From Oceanobacillus sp. FSL K6-2867 (GTDB lineage: Bacteria; Bacillota; Bacilli; Bacillales; Amphibacillaceae), in assembly GCF_037963145.1 (NCBI RefSeq), contig NZ_CP150144.1, forward strand, positions 1,054,001 to 1,118,000: DNA of 64,000 bases, given 5' to 3'. Made by a program: the position numbers and the translations under genes. Each line of letters starts with the position of its first letter. Position 1 is the first letter of the stretch. Shown piece after piece: positions 17,044-26,741 of the stretch. The notes below the pieces were generated by a model. The model was given only the letters and a program-made list of their open reading frames with translations, made no database searches and was not told the DNA's origin.

Positions 17044-18432
17044 ATGCCTGTTAATTCATTTGATAATTATCCAATGTCTTGGAAACCTGATAAAAGTATA
17101 TTGAAGCGACCCTTTTATTCTTCCATTGCTTCCTTGCTGGAGAATGATATAGTAAATGGCTTTTTAGCACCTGGTACAAAGCTACCGCCACAGCGAGAGC
17201 TGGCAGATTTTCTTGACTTAAATTTTACTACAATTACTCGTGCCTACAATTTATGTGAAAAAAGAGGTTTAATTTATGCGGTTACTGGAAGTGGTACCTT
17301 TGTAGCTCCTAATGCCACCAGATCTATTACGATTTCTAAAGATAGCACGGAAGACCTTATCGAGTTTGGGTTTGTTGCGTCCTTTGAAGAAACGAATACT
17401 GTGGTTAAAGATATCATTCCAAAAGTGATAGAAAAAAGCTATTTGGAACAATTGCTCAATTACAATGAACCTACTGGGATTGCGCACCAAAAAGCAGCCG
17501 CACTTAATTGGATGAAATCTTTCGGTATAGAAGCGGATCAAGAGCATACAGCAATTGTTTCTGGTACTCAAAATGCATTGGCGATTGCTTTAACCGCTTT
17601 GTTTGAACCTGGAAATAGAATTGCAACTGATTTATATACCTATTCCAATTTCATAGAGCTGTCAAAAATCTTGCATATCCAGTTAGTCCCCATTCTCGGA
17701 GACCAAGATGGGATGTTACCGGACGAGCTTGATAAACAATGTAGTCAGCTAAATATTCATGGAGTTTTCCTTATGCCCTCCTGCTGCAATCCTACAACGG
17801 TTATGATTCCAGACTTTAGAAAAAGGGAGTTAGCAAATATCATTCGTAAGCATCGTTTAATTTTAATTGAGGATGATATCCATGCATATTTGACTGCGGG
17901 TATCATTTCGGATTACCAAGGTCCAATGTTCCATTTAATTCCCGAACAGACTGTTTATATTTGCGGAACCTCAAAATCTATATGTTCCGGACTAAGAGTT
18001 GCCTATATGGTCTATGGGGATACATTGCGTGAAAGGATCTTGCGGGCGATTTTTAATATAAATGTCAAAACTTCTTCTTTAGATGCTGAAGTGATTACAG
18101 AGCTTATTTTATCAGGTAAAGCCCAGGAAATTGTTATGCAAAAGAAACAGCTTGCACAAATAACAAATGACATTTATTTGGAATACTTTCCTTCTAGCGG
18201 GAATTTTGGACATCCACTTAGTTTTTATCGTTGGCTTTCTGTTCAAGGGCATCATTATGGAGATAAGTTGGAAAATGAGTTAAAAAAGCGTGGTATCCGA
18301 GTCTTTCATTCTGATCGTTTTTTAAGCGGGCAGACTACGCCAGATAAGTATTTACGAATTGCCCTTTCCTCAACAAAATCAGTTGATGAATTGAAAATAG
18401 GATTAAACATATTAAAACAGTACCTGGGTTAA
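17044..18432 (+). CDS. MocR-type GntR/aminotransferase regulator
   Basis: About 462 residues. The N-terminus is a GntR winged HTH (PFYSSIASLLENDIVNGFLAPGTKLPPQRELADFL ... YAVTGSGTFV). The rest is a fold-type I aminotransferase-like domain with the PLP Lys region (YICGTSKSICSGLRVAYMV) and LIEDDIHAYL. MocR regulators sense amino acids or vitamin B6 forms through PLP. The ATG 17044 follows AGAGGTG; an in-frame TTG at 17014 lies inside the operator and is rejected. It is divergent from azlCD, the probable target. Confidence 0.92.
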   Translation: MPVNSFDNYPMSWKPDKSILKRPFYSSIASLLENDIVNGFLAPGTKLPPQRELADFLDLNFTTITRAYNLCEKRGLIYAVTGSGTFVAPNATRSITISKDSTEDLIEFGFVASFEETNTVVKDIIPKVIEKSYLEQLLNYNEPTGIAHQKAAALNWMKSFGIEADQEHTAIVSGTQNALAIALTALFEPGNRIATDLYTYSNFIELSKILHIQLVPILGDQDGMLPDELDKQCSQLNIHGVFLMPSCCNPTTVMIPDFRKRELANIIRKHRLILIEDDIHAYLTAGIISDYQGPMFHLIPEQTVYICGTSKSICSGLRVAYMVYGDTLRERILRAIFNINVKTSSLDAEVITELILSGKAQEIVMQKKQLAQITNDIYLEYFPSSGNFGHPLSFYRWLSVQGHHYGDKLENELKKRGIRVFHSDRFLSGQTTPDKYLRIALSSTKSVDELKIGLNILKQYLG

Positions 18433-18448
18433 TGTTTAATCCTATTTT
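18394..18448 (+). terminator. Terminator overlapping the 3' end of the MocR gene
   Basis: A 17-bp perfect stem AAAATAGGATTAAACAT with ATGTTTAATCCTATTTT, the left arm inside the last codons and the right arm starting at the stop codon, followed by more T residues. Confidence 0.8.
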
Positions 18449-18509
18449 TATTTAAATAAAACTACAGATTAGAATTGAAATACAAATTAACTTTTACTAT
18501 CCATAAAAC

Positions 18510-19091
18510 TTAAACCCTTAGCGAGCCGCGGAATCCTCTTGCGCCATAGTAGGAATCTGCTCCATTATGATACACAAAGACAGTGTCGTAACGACGATCA
18601 CAAAAAAGAGCACCACCGAGTTTTCTAATATCAGCAGGTGTTTGCACCCAGCTGGATGTTTTCTTATCGAAGTCTTCCAGTTTCTGCAGCTCTCGGTATT
18701 GCTCTTCCGTTAAAAGTTCAATTCCCATCGCCGTTGCCATATCCATAGCACTATTTTCGGGTTTGTGCTTTTTCCTTGCCTCCAGTGCTTCACGGTCATA
18801 ACAAACACTCCTGCGGCCTTTAGGACTTTCCGCTGAACAATCATAAAAAATGTACTCATCCGTCTCTTTATCATAACCAACAACATCTGGTTCACCACTG
18901 CTTTTTTCCATTTCGTTTAGTGACCAAAGTTTTACGGGGTTAACATCAAGTTTTGCTTGGACATCCTCCCATTCAATCTCTTGATGGCGATGCATGTTTT
19001 TCTCAAAACGGGCTTTCAATACGCTGAGTAATTCGTCACGCTGTTCCGGTGCTAACTCTTTGTTAACGTTCATTTCATTTTCCTGTGTCAT
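18510..19091 (-). CDS. DUF4256 domain protein
   Basis: 193 residues matching the DUF4256 family: RHQEIEWEDVQAKLDVNP, LWSLNEMEKSSGEPDVVGYD, YDREALEARKKHKPENSAMD, SWVQTPADIRKLGGALFCDR and a C-terminal YYGARGFRGSLRV. The function is unknown. ATG 19091 is chosen because AGGAGG lies seven bases upstream; the longer frame has 28 extra codons without support. It is monocistronic. Confidence 0.88.
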   Translation of the reverse strand: MTQENEMNVNKELAPEQRDELLSVLKARFEKNMHRHQEIEWEDVQAKLDVNPVKLWSLNEMEKSSGEPDVVGYDKETDEYIFYDCSAESPKGRRSVCYDREALEARKKHKPENSAMDMATAMGIELLTEEQYRELQKLEDFDKKTSSWVQTPADIRKLGGALFCDRRYDTVFVYHNGADSYYGARGFRGSLRV

Positions 19092-19237
19092 ATGTTTCCT
19101 CCTAATAGCTTGATTCAGTTTGCAGATCCATTCTTGTACATTAATTGAATAATGGGATTCATCATTTAGCATCATTGTACCAAACTTTTTTATAAATTAG
19201 GATCCCTAATAATTTTCATAAGAAACACTACCTTACA

Positions 19238-19474
19238 CTACCTGGATTTCTCTTTTTTAGCCTTTCTTAATTCAACTGCCCTTATTATCTTTTGACTGTA
19301 AAAAAACGAGATTTCTTCTACCAGTTTTTCAATCGTATAGTTTCCGTTTCCATTTTTGTATATATCTAAATTAGCATATATTAATTTCAAAAATGCTTTG
19401 GCATCTTCCTCTGTTAGATTATCTACCGCATTTAACGTATTTTCAAAATCTGACGTATCTGTTGTTTCTTTCAA
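19238..19474 (-). CDS. Small hypothetical protein (78 aa)
   Basis: A TTG start lies seven bases after AGGAGGGC. The protein is helical and charged with no signal peptide (LTEEDAKAFLKLIYANLDIY; C-terminal KAKKEK). I recognise no family. It is probably real because of the RBS and the intact frame. Confidence 0.6.
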   Translation of the reverse strand: MKETTDTSDFENTLNAVDNLTEEDAKAFLKLIYANLDIYKNGNGNYTIEKLVEEISFFYSQKIIRAVELRKAKKEKSR

Positions 19475-19516
19475 TTTAGGCCCTCCTAAGTCTCCTAATA
19501 CGTACTCAGAAAAGTT

Positions 19517-20014
19517 TCAATTCATATCCTCTCTTTTTTTGACCAAATTATACCAGCGTACCCCACCATGTTTTGATTCAGAAACGCCATGGTTAACAAA
19601 TCCAAGCTTTTCATAAAAAGCAACTAGTTCCTGTTTACAGGTTAATGTGATTCCCTCTCTATTATTTTCTTTTACGAGTTCCCCCATTGCGTCCATTAAA
19701 ACACTAGCAACTCCTTGATTCCTAGCCTGTTTGGACACCGCTAATCCTAGGACACTCTGATATCCGCCTTCTATCGGATTCGCTTTGATTTCCTCAAAAA
19801 GGTCATCGGTTATATATGGCTGATGAATAATCGGCCCATTAATATAACCAAGCACTTCCCCTTCCTTTTCCGCAACAATAAACGTATCGGGTATCAATTG
19901 AATTCTCTTAATAAACGCTTCTTTTGTAGCAGCCTCTTCTTTTGAGAAACCTTCATTCTCAATATGTAACAGCTGCTCTAAATCTGTAGTTTGCACATTT
20001 CTTAATGACATCAT
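19517..20014 (-). CDS. GNAT family N-acetyltransferase
   Basis: 165 residues of a single GNAT domain: FIVAEKEGEVLGYINGPI, then motif A (VLGLAVSKQARNQGVASVLMDAM) with the Q/RxxGxA acetyl-CoA loop, then FYEKLGFVNHG. The pattern is close to arylalkylamine N-acetyltransferase-like bacterial proteins. The substrate is unknown. Confidence 0.88.
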   Translation of the reverse strand: MMSLRNVQTTDLEQLLHIENEGFSKEEAATKEAFIKRIQLIPDTFIVAEKEGEVLGYINGPIIHQPYITDDLFEEIKANPIEGGYQSVLGLAVSKQARNQGVASVLMDAMGELVKENNREGITLTCKQELVAFYEKLGFVNHGVSESKHGGVRWYNLVKKREDMN

Positions 20015-20110
20015 TTAATCAAGACCCTCTTTTCTGACTGAATACAATAATTTTTCCCTTTTAAATATGTAAATATATAATATCTGTGCCCCGTGGATAG
20101 TATCAATAAA

Positions 20111-20491
20111 TTATACGTAATGTGTTACACCATAAACAATTAATCCCGCAATAAATAATCCACAAGTTACAGCACTTAGAAAATACGTTTTGCTTTCTTT
20201 CATAAAATTCCATTTCATAATGGTACGGAAAGCGAATAAAATAGCCATACCAATAAAAATGAATAACCTGAGATGATGAAATTCCTGTATTGAAATAATC
20301 ATCACAATAAAACTAGACCAGTAGAGTACCCTCTCACCATATTTATGTAGTTTGTTTACATATTTACTTTCTAATTCCGCCTTTTCAATATGCAATTTCT
20401 TGATTAGACTCCTATTTATAAATTGGTCTAAGATAAGAATACTGAATAAAATGATTAAAATGGATACCACCTTTAAATCCTCTCTTTGCAT
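20111..20491 (-). CDS. DUF4181-type membrane protein
   Basis: 126 residues with four predicted helices and a charged N-terminal loop (SLIKKLHIEKAELESKYVNKLHKYGERVLYW), as in the DUF4181 family. The function is unknown. Its start is 10 bases after the stop of the upstream membrane-protein gene, so the two are probably cotranscribed. Confidence 0.78.
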   Translation of the reverse strand: MQREDLKVVSILIILFSILILDQFINRSLIKKLHIEKAELESKYVNKLHKYGERVLYWSSFIVMIISIQEFHHLRLFIFIGMAILFAFRTIMKWNFMKESKTYFLSAVTCGLFIAGLIVYGVTHYV

Positions 20492-20501
20492 TCATTAATC
20501 A

Positions 20502-21296
20502 TTATTTAATCGATTCATTATTATCATCTTTCTCTATTTCCCAGGTTACGATAAAGCTTCCTTTGACATCATCACCTGTTACAACTATTCTGTAAACACC
20601 AGAATCTTGAACCTTTAATCTAACCTTCTTCTCATTAACTTCTGTCATCCCTACTAAATTATTTATCTCGTTTAGTACATGAAATCCATGTCCTCCTCCA
20701 TTCGTATTGTTAAAATCATGAAAAACGGTAATGGTCTGACCTTCCTTTAAATGAATAGGTATTTCATGTTTTCCATTAAAATATTCAAAAGTTGCTGTAT
20801 AAGAGTGATCACTCCCTACTTCAACCCAGTTTTCCTTTTCCGTAAAGTCGAAATTCAATAGAATTATAAAAAACAAAGGTGCAATGATCACTGTATATTT
20901 AAACGTTTGAGAACGAAAAGATTTATAAGTTCCAAAATAAAATAGTACGGAGCACAAAGCTCCGACTGTACCAGCAATGAACATAATGACACTTAATTCA
21001 CGTGCCATGAAATAAGCGTAGCCGGCAACGATATATAGCAAGATTTTTACAGAATAGTTTTTCTTGGGAATCTTATATGTAATTAAATCAATAATTATTG
21101 AACACGCAATGCCATAAACGTAAACAGTATACAATAGAAATCCATGAGATGTTTCTTCAACATATTCATATAAATCGAAACCAGTTGCAATTAAAAAATA
21201 AATAGACATTACTGAGTATAAAAAACCAGCACCTGCTAGCTTTGTTGTCAAATAAAGAAATGCGTTTATTATATTTTGTTTTAGTCCCACCAACAA
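20502..21296 (-). CDS. Membrane protein with C-terminal extracytoplasmic domain (264 aa)
   Basis: Six or so membrane segments fill residues 15-150. A soluble domain of about 110 residues follows, with beta-rich pattern (TATFEYFNGKHEIPIHLKEGQ, FHDFNNTNGGGHGFHVL). The family is not recognised. GGGGAGG precedes three consecutive possible starts (TTG, TTG, GTG), so the exact start may be two codons shorter. It is linked to the DUF4181 gene. Confidence 0.72.
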   Translation of the reverse strand: MLVGLKQNIINAFLYLTTKLAGAGFLYSVMSIYFLIATGFDLYEYVEETSHGFLLYTVYVYGIACSIIIDLITYKIPKKNYSVKILLYIVAGYAYFMARELSVIMFIAGTVGALCSVLFYFGTYKSFRSQTFKYTVIIAPLFFIILLNFDFTEKENWVEVGSDHSYTATFEYFNGKHEIPIHLKEGQTITVFHDFNNTNGGGHGFHVLNEINNLVGMTEVNEKKVRLKVQDSGVYRIVVTGDDVKGSFIVTWEIEKDDNNESIK

Positions 21297-21374
21297 ACCT
21301 CCCCTAGAAATTGGCTAGGTTTACGCCACACCTCTGGCCCTTTTATTGAAATACTATTCACCATTAGAAAAAAT

Positions 21375-21860
21375 CTAAGATGGTTTAATTGAATAAATCG
21401 CTTGTTCAGCACCAAAGCGAATAATCTTATATTCTAATTGCATACCTAATCTTTCCAAGAGGCTACAAGAACTTATATTTGCAGATTGAGTTTCCGCGAC
21501 TATTTTTTTTAGTTTTAATTCATATAGAGAGAAATGAATTATTGTTCTGGCTGTCTCTGTTGCATAACCATTTCCCCACCAATTCGGTAATAATTGATAG
21601 GATAGTTCAAGGAAAATACTATTATGATGAGGATCTAATGAAACTAAGCCTATAAAATTATTGGATTGTTTTTCCCTTATTACCCAATAAAATGCTTCAT
21701 CCGACGAATTTAGCATGCTGGTTAATATCGCTGAGGTTGATTCCTCATCCCGTATACCACCCAGGTACCTTCTCACATCCTCATTTAAAAATATTTTTTT
21801 TACATCGGCAAAATCATTTTTCCTAAAAAGATTAATATAACATCTCTCAGTTTCAAACAT
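21375..21860 (-). CDS. GNAT family N-acetyltransferase (RimJ/RimL-like)
   Basis: 161 residues beginning FETERCYINLFRKNDF, typical of RimJ/RimL-type acetyltransferases. LSYQLLPNWWGNGYATETART is the acetyl-CoA loop and SSCSLLERLGMQLE follows near the end. It probably acetylates a protein or an amino sugar; the substrate is unknown. A GGGGAGAAGAGG RBS precedes the ATG. Confidence 0.88.
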   Translation of the reverse strand: MFETERCYINLFRKNDFADVKKIFLNEDVRRYLGGIRDEESTSAILTSMLNSSDEAFYWVIREKQSNNFIGLVSLDPHHNSIFLELSYQLLPNWWGNGYATETARTIIHFSLYELKLKKIVAETQSANISSCSLLERLGMQLEYKIIRFGAEQAIYSIKPS

Positions 21861-22042
21861 ATTTCCTCTTCTCCCCGATTAATTAACCACATTCTATCAC
21901 CCTAAAATTAATTAAATGTTCTTTCTCTGTACTATCATTTTAATTTAAAACAATTCCGAACAAACTCCAAACTCATTTTATCATAATTATTTGGAAATCT
22001 TTTTTCAAATAATCACCTAAAATAACCCACTTTTCATATATT

Positions 22043-22084
22043 AAAACAAAAAATTGCCATACCGTTTTATTTGGCAGGGCAATT
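22043..22084 (-). terminator. Probable terminator of the resolvase-like gene
   Basis: Minus-strand arms AATTGCC and GGCAATT (22078-22084 and 22052-22058) are followed by a T run. The rest of 21861-22156 is AT-rich with no gene. Confidence 0.6.
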
Positions 22085-22156
22085 AATTATTATAAAGTAT
22101 TTAAAATCATTAGGGAGTTTTATAAACTAGAGCTTGTTATGCCTTTAATACTGCAG

Positions 22157-22555
22157 TTATATAATCTTTTTCCATATATCCGTATTGAGCTGAAGCTTCA
22201 ACTTGCTGTCAGGATACAGGCTAGTTTGGTTCTCAATCAACATCACCTGGGGAACATACTCTTTTATTCTAGGCAATAAATAACGAAGTCTCATTTTATC
22301 TCTTCCTAAATAATCGAAGGAATAAAATGCTACTACATCAATATGTTGATTCGTATTCATAAGATATTTAATTAGTTCATTCAATCCGGTACGCATTGGA
22401 TTGTAATAACCAAGATCTGAAAATTTCTTAACAACTTCCAAATCATTTGCATGTAAATACGTCACAATATTATTTTCTATTTCAGCGACATTACATTTCT
22501 CTTCCATAATTCTTTGAGAGTACAATATCGCCTTTTTGTAGGAGTGACTAGACAT
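22157..22555 (-). CDS. Resolvase-like protein without catalytic serine
   Basis: 132 residues that follow the N-terminal domain of serine recombinases: KKAILYSQRIMEEK in place of YARVSTxxQ, then NIVTYLHANDLEVVKKFSDLGY, then the core DVVAFYSFDYLGRDKMRL. The position of the nucleophilic Ser is not Ser here, and no DNA-binding domain follows. It may be a regulator, a pseudo-enzyme or a decayed recombinase. Its start overlaps the preceding ORF by 79 bases. Confidence 0.55.
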   Translation of the reverse strand: MSSHSYKKAILYSQRIMEEKCNVAEIENNIVTYLHANDLEVVKKFSDLGYYNPMRTGLNELIKYLMNTNQHIDVVAFYSFDYLGRDKMRLRYLLPRIKEYVPQVMLIENQTSLYPDSKLKLQLNTDIWKKII

Positions 22556-22803
22556 TGTATCATCGGTCCTTTATTAATCAAATATAGATATAAGTAATGT
22601 CCAATTTGATTAATAAATATACTTTTATTTCTATATCTATCACCTCTGTTCAGTTTCTTGAAAAACCTATGCATAGCAATCTCTTTGAATAATTTATCAA
22701 ATTGATTATCAAACTGTAGTGAAAGCAAGGAGGTGATCCAGCTATGATTTTCTTTTAAGATATTGATTGTATCCGCCATTTTATCAATTCTATTGTTCCC
22801 CAT
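22477..22803 (-). CDS. Hypothetical ORF overlapping the resolvase-like gene
   Basis: A 108-codon frame with the readable stretch RIDKMADTINILKENHSWITSLLSLQF. The last 26 codons are read in another frame as the start of the resolvase-like gene. The frame is open about 17 codons further upstream, to 22854, without a good start or RBS. It may be a broken gene; the family is not recognised. Confidence 0.35.
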   Translation of the reverse strand: MGNNRIDKMADTINILKENHSWITSLLSLQFDNQFDKLFKEIAMHRFFKKLNRGDRYRNKSIFINQIGHYLYLYLINKGPMIQCLVTPTKRRYCTLKELWKRNVMSLK

Positions 22804-22861
22804 CAGTGGTATAGCAGCTTCCCTAGAGAAATTACCATCCTTAACAAGATCAAATCAATGA

Positions 22862-23206
22862 GAAGTAATTATTGATACACCTAAAAGAAAAAATGTTGAG
22901 CCGGAACGGGATACCTATAATGTTTTCAGTATGGATCTTAAATATATCGGGGATGAAGATATAGTAATAGTGAAGGTAGAAACGTACAGAGATGACCCAA
23001 GATTATCATCAGATTTTGAATTATTTACTGTGGAAGAAAAGGAATTAGAACTCCGTCCAGCTTTTCAACATCAGAATTTCCCTCTCTCTGCTCAAGCAAC
23101 CAAGTTGAAGGGCATTGTTAATTGGACTAAAGAAGACAAAGATTCTCCAAATACAGAGAAGAATTTATCTTTAATCAATAGGAAGCATTCGAGAAACCCG
23201 CCCTAA
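22862..23206 (+). CDS. Hypothetical protein, start uncertain
   Basis: The frame is open from 22862, and the 22 codons before ATG 22931 (IIDTPKRKNVEPERDTYNVF) read like genuine protein. The gene either starts at a non-ATG codon or has lost its beginning. The 91 residues after the ATG are acidic and soluble (VIVKVETYRDDPRLSSDFEL). I recognise no family and see no good RBS. Confidence 0.45.
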   Translation, partial: EVIIDTPKRKNVEPERDTYNVFSMDLKYIGDEDIVIVKVETYRDDPRLSSDFELFTVEEKELELRPAFQHQNFPLSAQATKLKGIVNWTKEDKDSPNTEKNLSLINRKHSRNPP

Positions 23207-23213
23207 TGGCGGG
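23197..23213 (+). terminator. Short GC-rich hairpin
   Basis: CCCGCC-CTAAT-GGCGGG overlapping the stop of the preceding ORF. A T-rich stretch begins eight bases later. Confidence 0.45.
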
Positions 23214-23249
23214 AAGATATTTTATATCTTTCTATCTACAAACGCTGCA

Positions 23250-24253
<1,004 letters not shown>

Positions 24254-24271
24254 ATTCAGCTCCTTTTAATT

Positions 24272-24289
24272 TTGTTGCAAATGCAATAA
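24272..24289. promoter_or_regulatory. Candidate MarR operator, proximal
   Basis: TTGTTGC-AAAT-GCAATAA, an imperfect copy (6 of 7 arm pairs) of the site at 24316, 19 bases before the marR start codon. Confidence 0.6.
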
Positions 24290-24315
24290 AATCTATTATT
24301 AACTTTACTCTAAAA

Positions 24316-24333
24316 TTGTTGCGTTTGCAACAA
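24316..24333. promoter_or_regulatory. Candidate MarR operator, distal
   Basis: Perfect inverted repeat TTGTTGC-GTTT-GCAACAA. The centre is 44 bp, about four helical turns, from the proximal site, so both lie on the same DNA face around the presumed promoter. Confidence 0.7.
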
Positions 24334-24466
24334 AAAATAATAATCTCTTATAGTTTGCCTCAACTGCCATAACATTTATTAACCAGTAAACCAATCATAC
24401 AAATATAGAAAAAAATAGTTTAAACTAAATAGAATAGCAGTATTCTTTTACAATTGAGGTGTAATC

Positions 24467-24670
24467 ATGCCAAAAACGAATATCTTATTAAAAGAAATTT
24501 TTCTTTTTCTATTTGGTGTTTTAATTATTTGTGGAGTAGCTGGTTTTATAGACTTTTTAAGAGAGCTGCCAATTAATTGGGGAGATAGACTTTTTAAATG
24601 TATATTAGCCGTAATTCTAATTCGATTATTTATGTTGATGGGCAGCGCGGGAGATAAGAAAAAGAACTAA
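24467..24670 (+). CDS. Small membrane protein (67 aa)
   Basis: Two predicted membrane helices (IFLFLFGVLIICGVAGFIDFL and LFKCILAVILIRLFMLMG) with a short loop and a basic C-terminus. A GAGGTG RBS lies before the ATG and a terminator follows. The function is unknown. Confidence 0.65.
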   Translation: MPKTNILLKEIFLFLFGVLIICGVAGFIDFLRELPINWGDRLFKCILAVILIRLFMLMGSAGDKKKN

Positions 24671-24679
24671 AAATAAACA

Positions 24680-24713
24680 AAAAAAGATGCAGTGCAGGAC
24701 AAACATCTTTTTT
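24680..24713. terminator. Terminator of the 67-aa membrane protein gene
   Basis: Perfect arms AAAAAAGATG and CATCTTTTTT with a 14-base loop. Confidence 0.8.
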
Positions 24714-24754
24714 AAGCTGCAATTTATAAATTATCATAGTGACAATAGATGTGT

Positions 24755-24880
24755 GAACTACCTACCACTTAGCTAACCTTACGGTCTGCTTGAAGTGGGG
24801 GCTTCTCGACTTATCGTTACTTTTACTAGCTAACGAAAACGGACCGAGCTAACCCTCTTGTTCCAAGAGTTTTGTTTTTA
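24755..24880 (-). ncRNA. Probable TnpB guide RNA (omegaRNA/reRNA) scaffold
   Basis: Sequence between the tnpB stop and the element end folds into several stems: CTCTTG-GAA-CAAGAG, CGTTA...TAACG and GAAG-CCCCC-ACTTC. It ends in AAGTGGTAGGTAGTTCAC. In this family the transcript of the right end is the guide RNA, and its spacer comes from the flanking DNA just outside (about 24735-24754). Confidence 0.6.
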
Positions 24881-26001
24881 TACGAATCCCAATATGCGTA
24901 ACCCTTCCTTTTTGATGTTGATCGCTGAATTGTGGTCACGATCTGCCGCATAACCGCAAGAACATTGATAGGTACGTTCAGATAATGACATGATTTTTTC
25001 TGCACCACAACGAGAACATCTTTTAGTAGAAGGAAACCATTTGTCAATTTTTATTAGTTGCTTCCCCAGTTCTTTTAGTTTGTATTCTAAAAACGTAGTG
25101 AACATACCCCAGCCATTATCGTGAACACTTTTACCAAAGTTGAGGGCCTTAGACATCCCCTTCATATCTAAGTCCTCCATAATGACAGCATCATAGTCTG
25201 AAGCTAATTCTTTTGACTTATGATGCAGGAAGTTTTTACGTTGATTTGCCGTTTTTTCTTGCAATCTAGCTACTTTCAATCGTTGCTTTTCCCAACGTGC
25301 AGAACCTTTCTTTTTGCGGGATAGGATACGCTGTTCTTTTGCTAGGTTGTCTAATGATTGACGATAGAAACGAGGGTAATTGGCTTTCTCACCCTGTTCG
25401 CTTTCAACATAGAGACCATCCATGGCAAAATCTAATCCAATAACATGTTGAACGTTTACAGGCTTAATCTCTTTCTCATATTCTGTCAAAATAGAAATAT
25501 AATATTTTCCTGACTTTGTTTTGGTAATCGTACAGGATTTTATTTTATAATCCGTAGGAATTTCTCTATGCTGTTTGATTTTTATTGTCTTTTTTATTTT
25601 GGGCAATTTGATATGACTATCTTCCAATTTGATATTTTCATTTACCATATTTGTTGTATAAGATTGTTTATTTTTTTGGCATTTGAATTTTGGGTATTTT
25701 GCACGGCCTTCAAAGAAGTTTCATAAGCTTCTTGCAAGTTAATCTGTGCATTTGCCAAGGCCAATGAATCCACTTCTTTTAGGAATGGAAATGCCTCTTT
25801 ATATTTAGCAGGAGTCGGAAACTTTTGTTTTTTGAGTTTTTTATTGTCATCTTTGTATTTCTCATACGTTTCTTTACGGTCTGCTAACATTTTGTTGTAG
25901 ACAAAACGAACACACCCGAAAGTTTTAGCAAGAAATATTTCCTGGTCTTTATTCGGTAATAATCGAAATTTGAAAGCTTTATTTTGCTTGGTCATATCCA
26001 T
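24878..26001 (-). pseudogene. tnpB: tnpB RNA-guided nuclease, frameshifted
   Basis: Two frames together make one TnpB. The first (26001 to 25642) holds the N-terminal domain (FKFRLLPNKDQEIFLAKTFG ... ANAQINLQEAY). The second holds the rest, including the RuvC Asp (GLDFAMDGLYVE), Glu (VIMEDLDMKGM), zinc finger (CSRCG and CSCG) and final Asp (AADRDHNSAINI). The frames join near 25722, where AYKNFFEGRAKYPKF is expected and one base is missing. All catalytic residues survive, so only the frameshift inactivates it. Confidence 0.85.
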
Positions 26002-26099
26002 TCACCTACCCCTAATATAGAATATATGTTCTTATTATATCATAGTAAGGGAACCTTGGCTATCGCCAACCGAAATTCATCTCCCGCCTACTCGTTGGG

Positions 26100-26741
26100 C
26101 TAACGCCCTTCATACTCCTTGAGGATGGGAGACTTCTTTCGGAAATCTATTAAATCTTCTATCGTGTTATTCAAAATAATTATATTTTTCATTGTGTCAA
26201 TTCCATATACAGCGATCCCATGACCATTCCCATCATCTGCATTGGTTTCAATCCGCTGCACATTGTTATTTTCTAATGTAATATGGTTGCTAGATCCTGT
26301 TACATAAATCCCCATCACTGTTTCATCTGCTAAATTAGTAGATAAATCCTGGATAATTATTCCACTGATGGTCACATAGTTTTTATTATTTATCGTAACT
26401 AAGGATGTATCCCCTTCAACATCCTTTAAATCTCTTCCACTAAGAATAACCTTCTCCTTGTTATAGGCTTTAAAAGTAATTGGATTTGATTTGGTGCCAC
26501 TATGTTTGACGACAAGCTTTTCCTTATATTTTCCCTCTCGTATGAGGACGGTAGTTCCCGCAATTGCTTCTGACGCTGCTTTTTTTAGTGTGCGAAATGG
26601 TTTTGATTTTGTCCCCGGATTTTGATCATCTCCATTTATAGCTACGTAAATAGCTTGGTCCTGCTTATCAAACTTATTGTTTAAAACAAATATAATTATG
26701 ATAGCAGCTGCAGCCAAAAGAATAAAATAGATTTTCTTCAT
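26100..26741 (-). pseudogene. Secreted right-handed beta-helix protein, 3'-truncated
   Basis: An N-terminal membrane anchor (KKIYFILLAAAAIIIIFVLNN) is followed by the start of a parallel beta-helix of the pectate-lyase/DUF1565 type (AIYVAINGDDQNPGTKSKPF; then IREGKYKEKLVVKHSGT; VTISGIIIQDL; then NNTIEDL). At NNTIEDL the sequence passes into the left end of the IS element and the last residues (IDFRKKSPILKEYEGR) are encoded by it. The remaining half of the protein is not found beyond the other end of the element, so material was lost. Confidence 0.75.

Larger units (their letters stand above)
24755..26150 (-). mobile_element. IS200/IS605-group element, tnpB only (IS1341-like)
   Basis: The element carries only tnpB. 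The left end (about 26030-26150) has the structured sequence typical of these elements (GAAGTCTCCCATCCTC ... GGCGGGAGATGAATTTCGG). The right end (about 24755-24875) ends in GTGGTAGGTAGTTCAC. There is no tnpA and there are no inverted repeats or target duplication, as expected for the family. It lies against the broken end of a beta-helix gene. The boundaries are approximate. Confidence 0.8.

Noticed and set aside
24826..25047. 73-codon ORF in another frame of tnpB
   Set aside because: It overlaps the zinc-finger and RuvC end of tnpB; the tnpB frame has all the family motifs.
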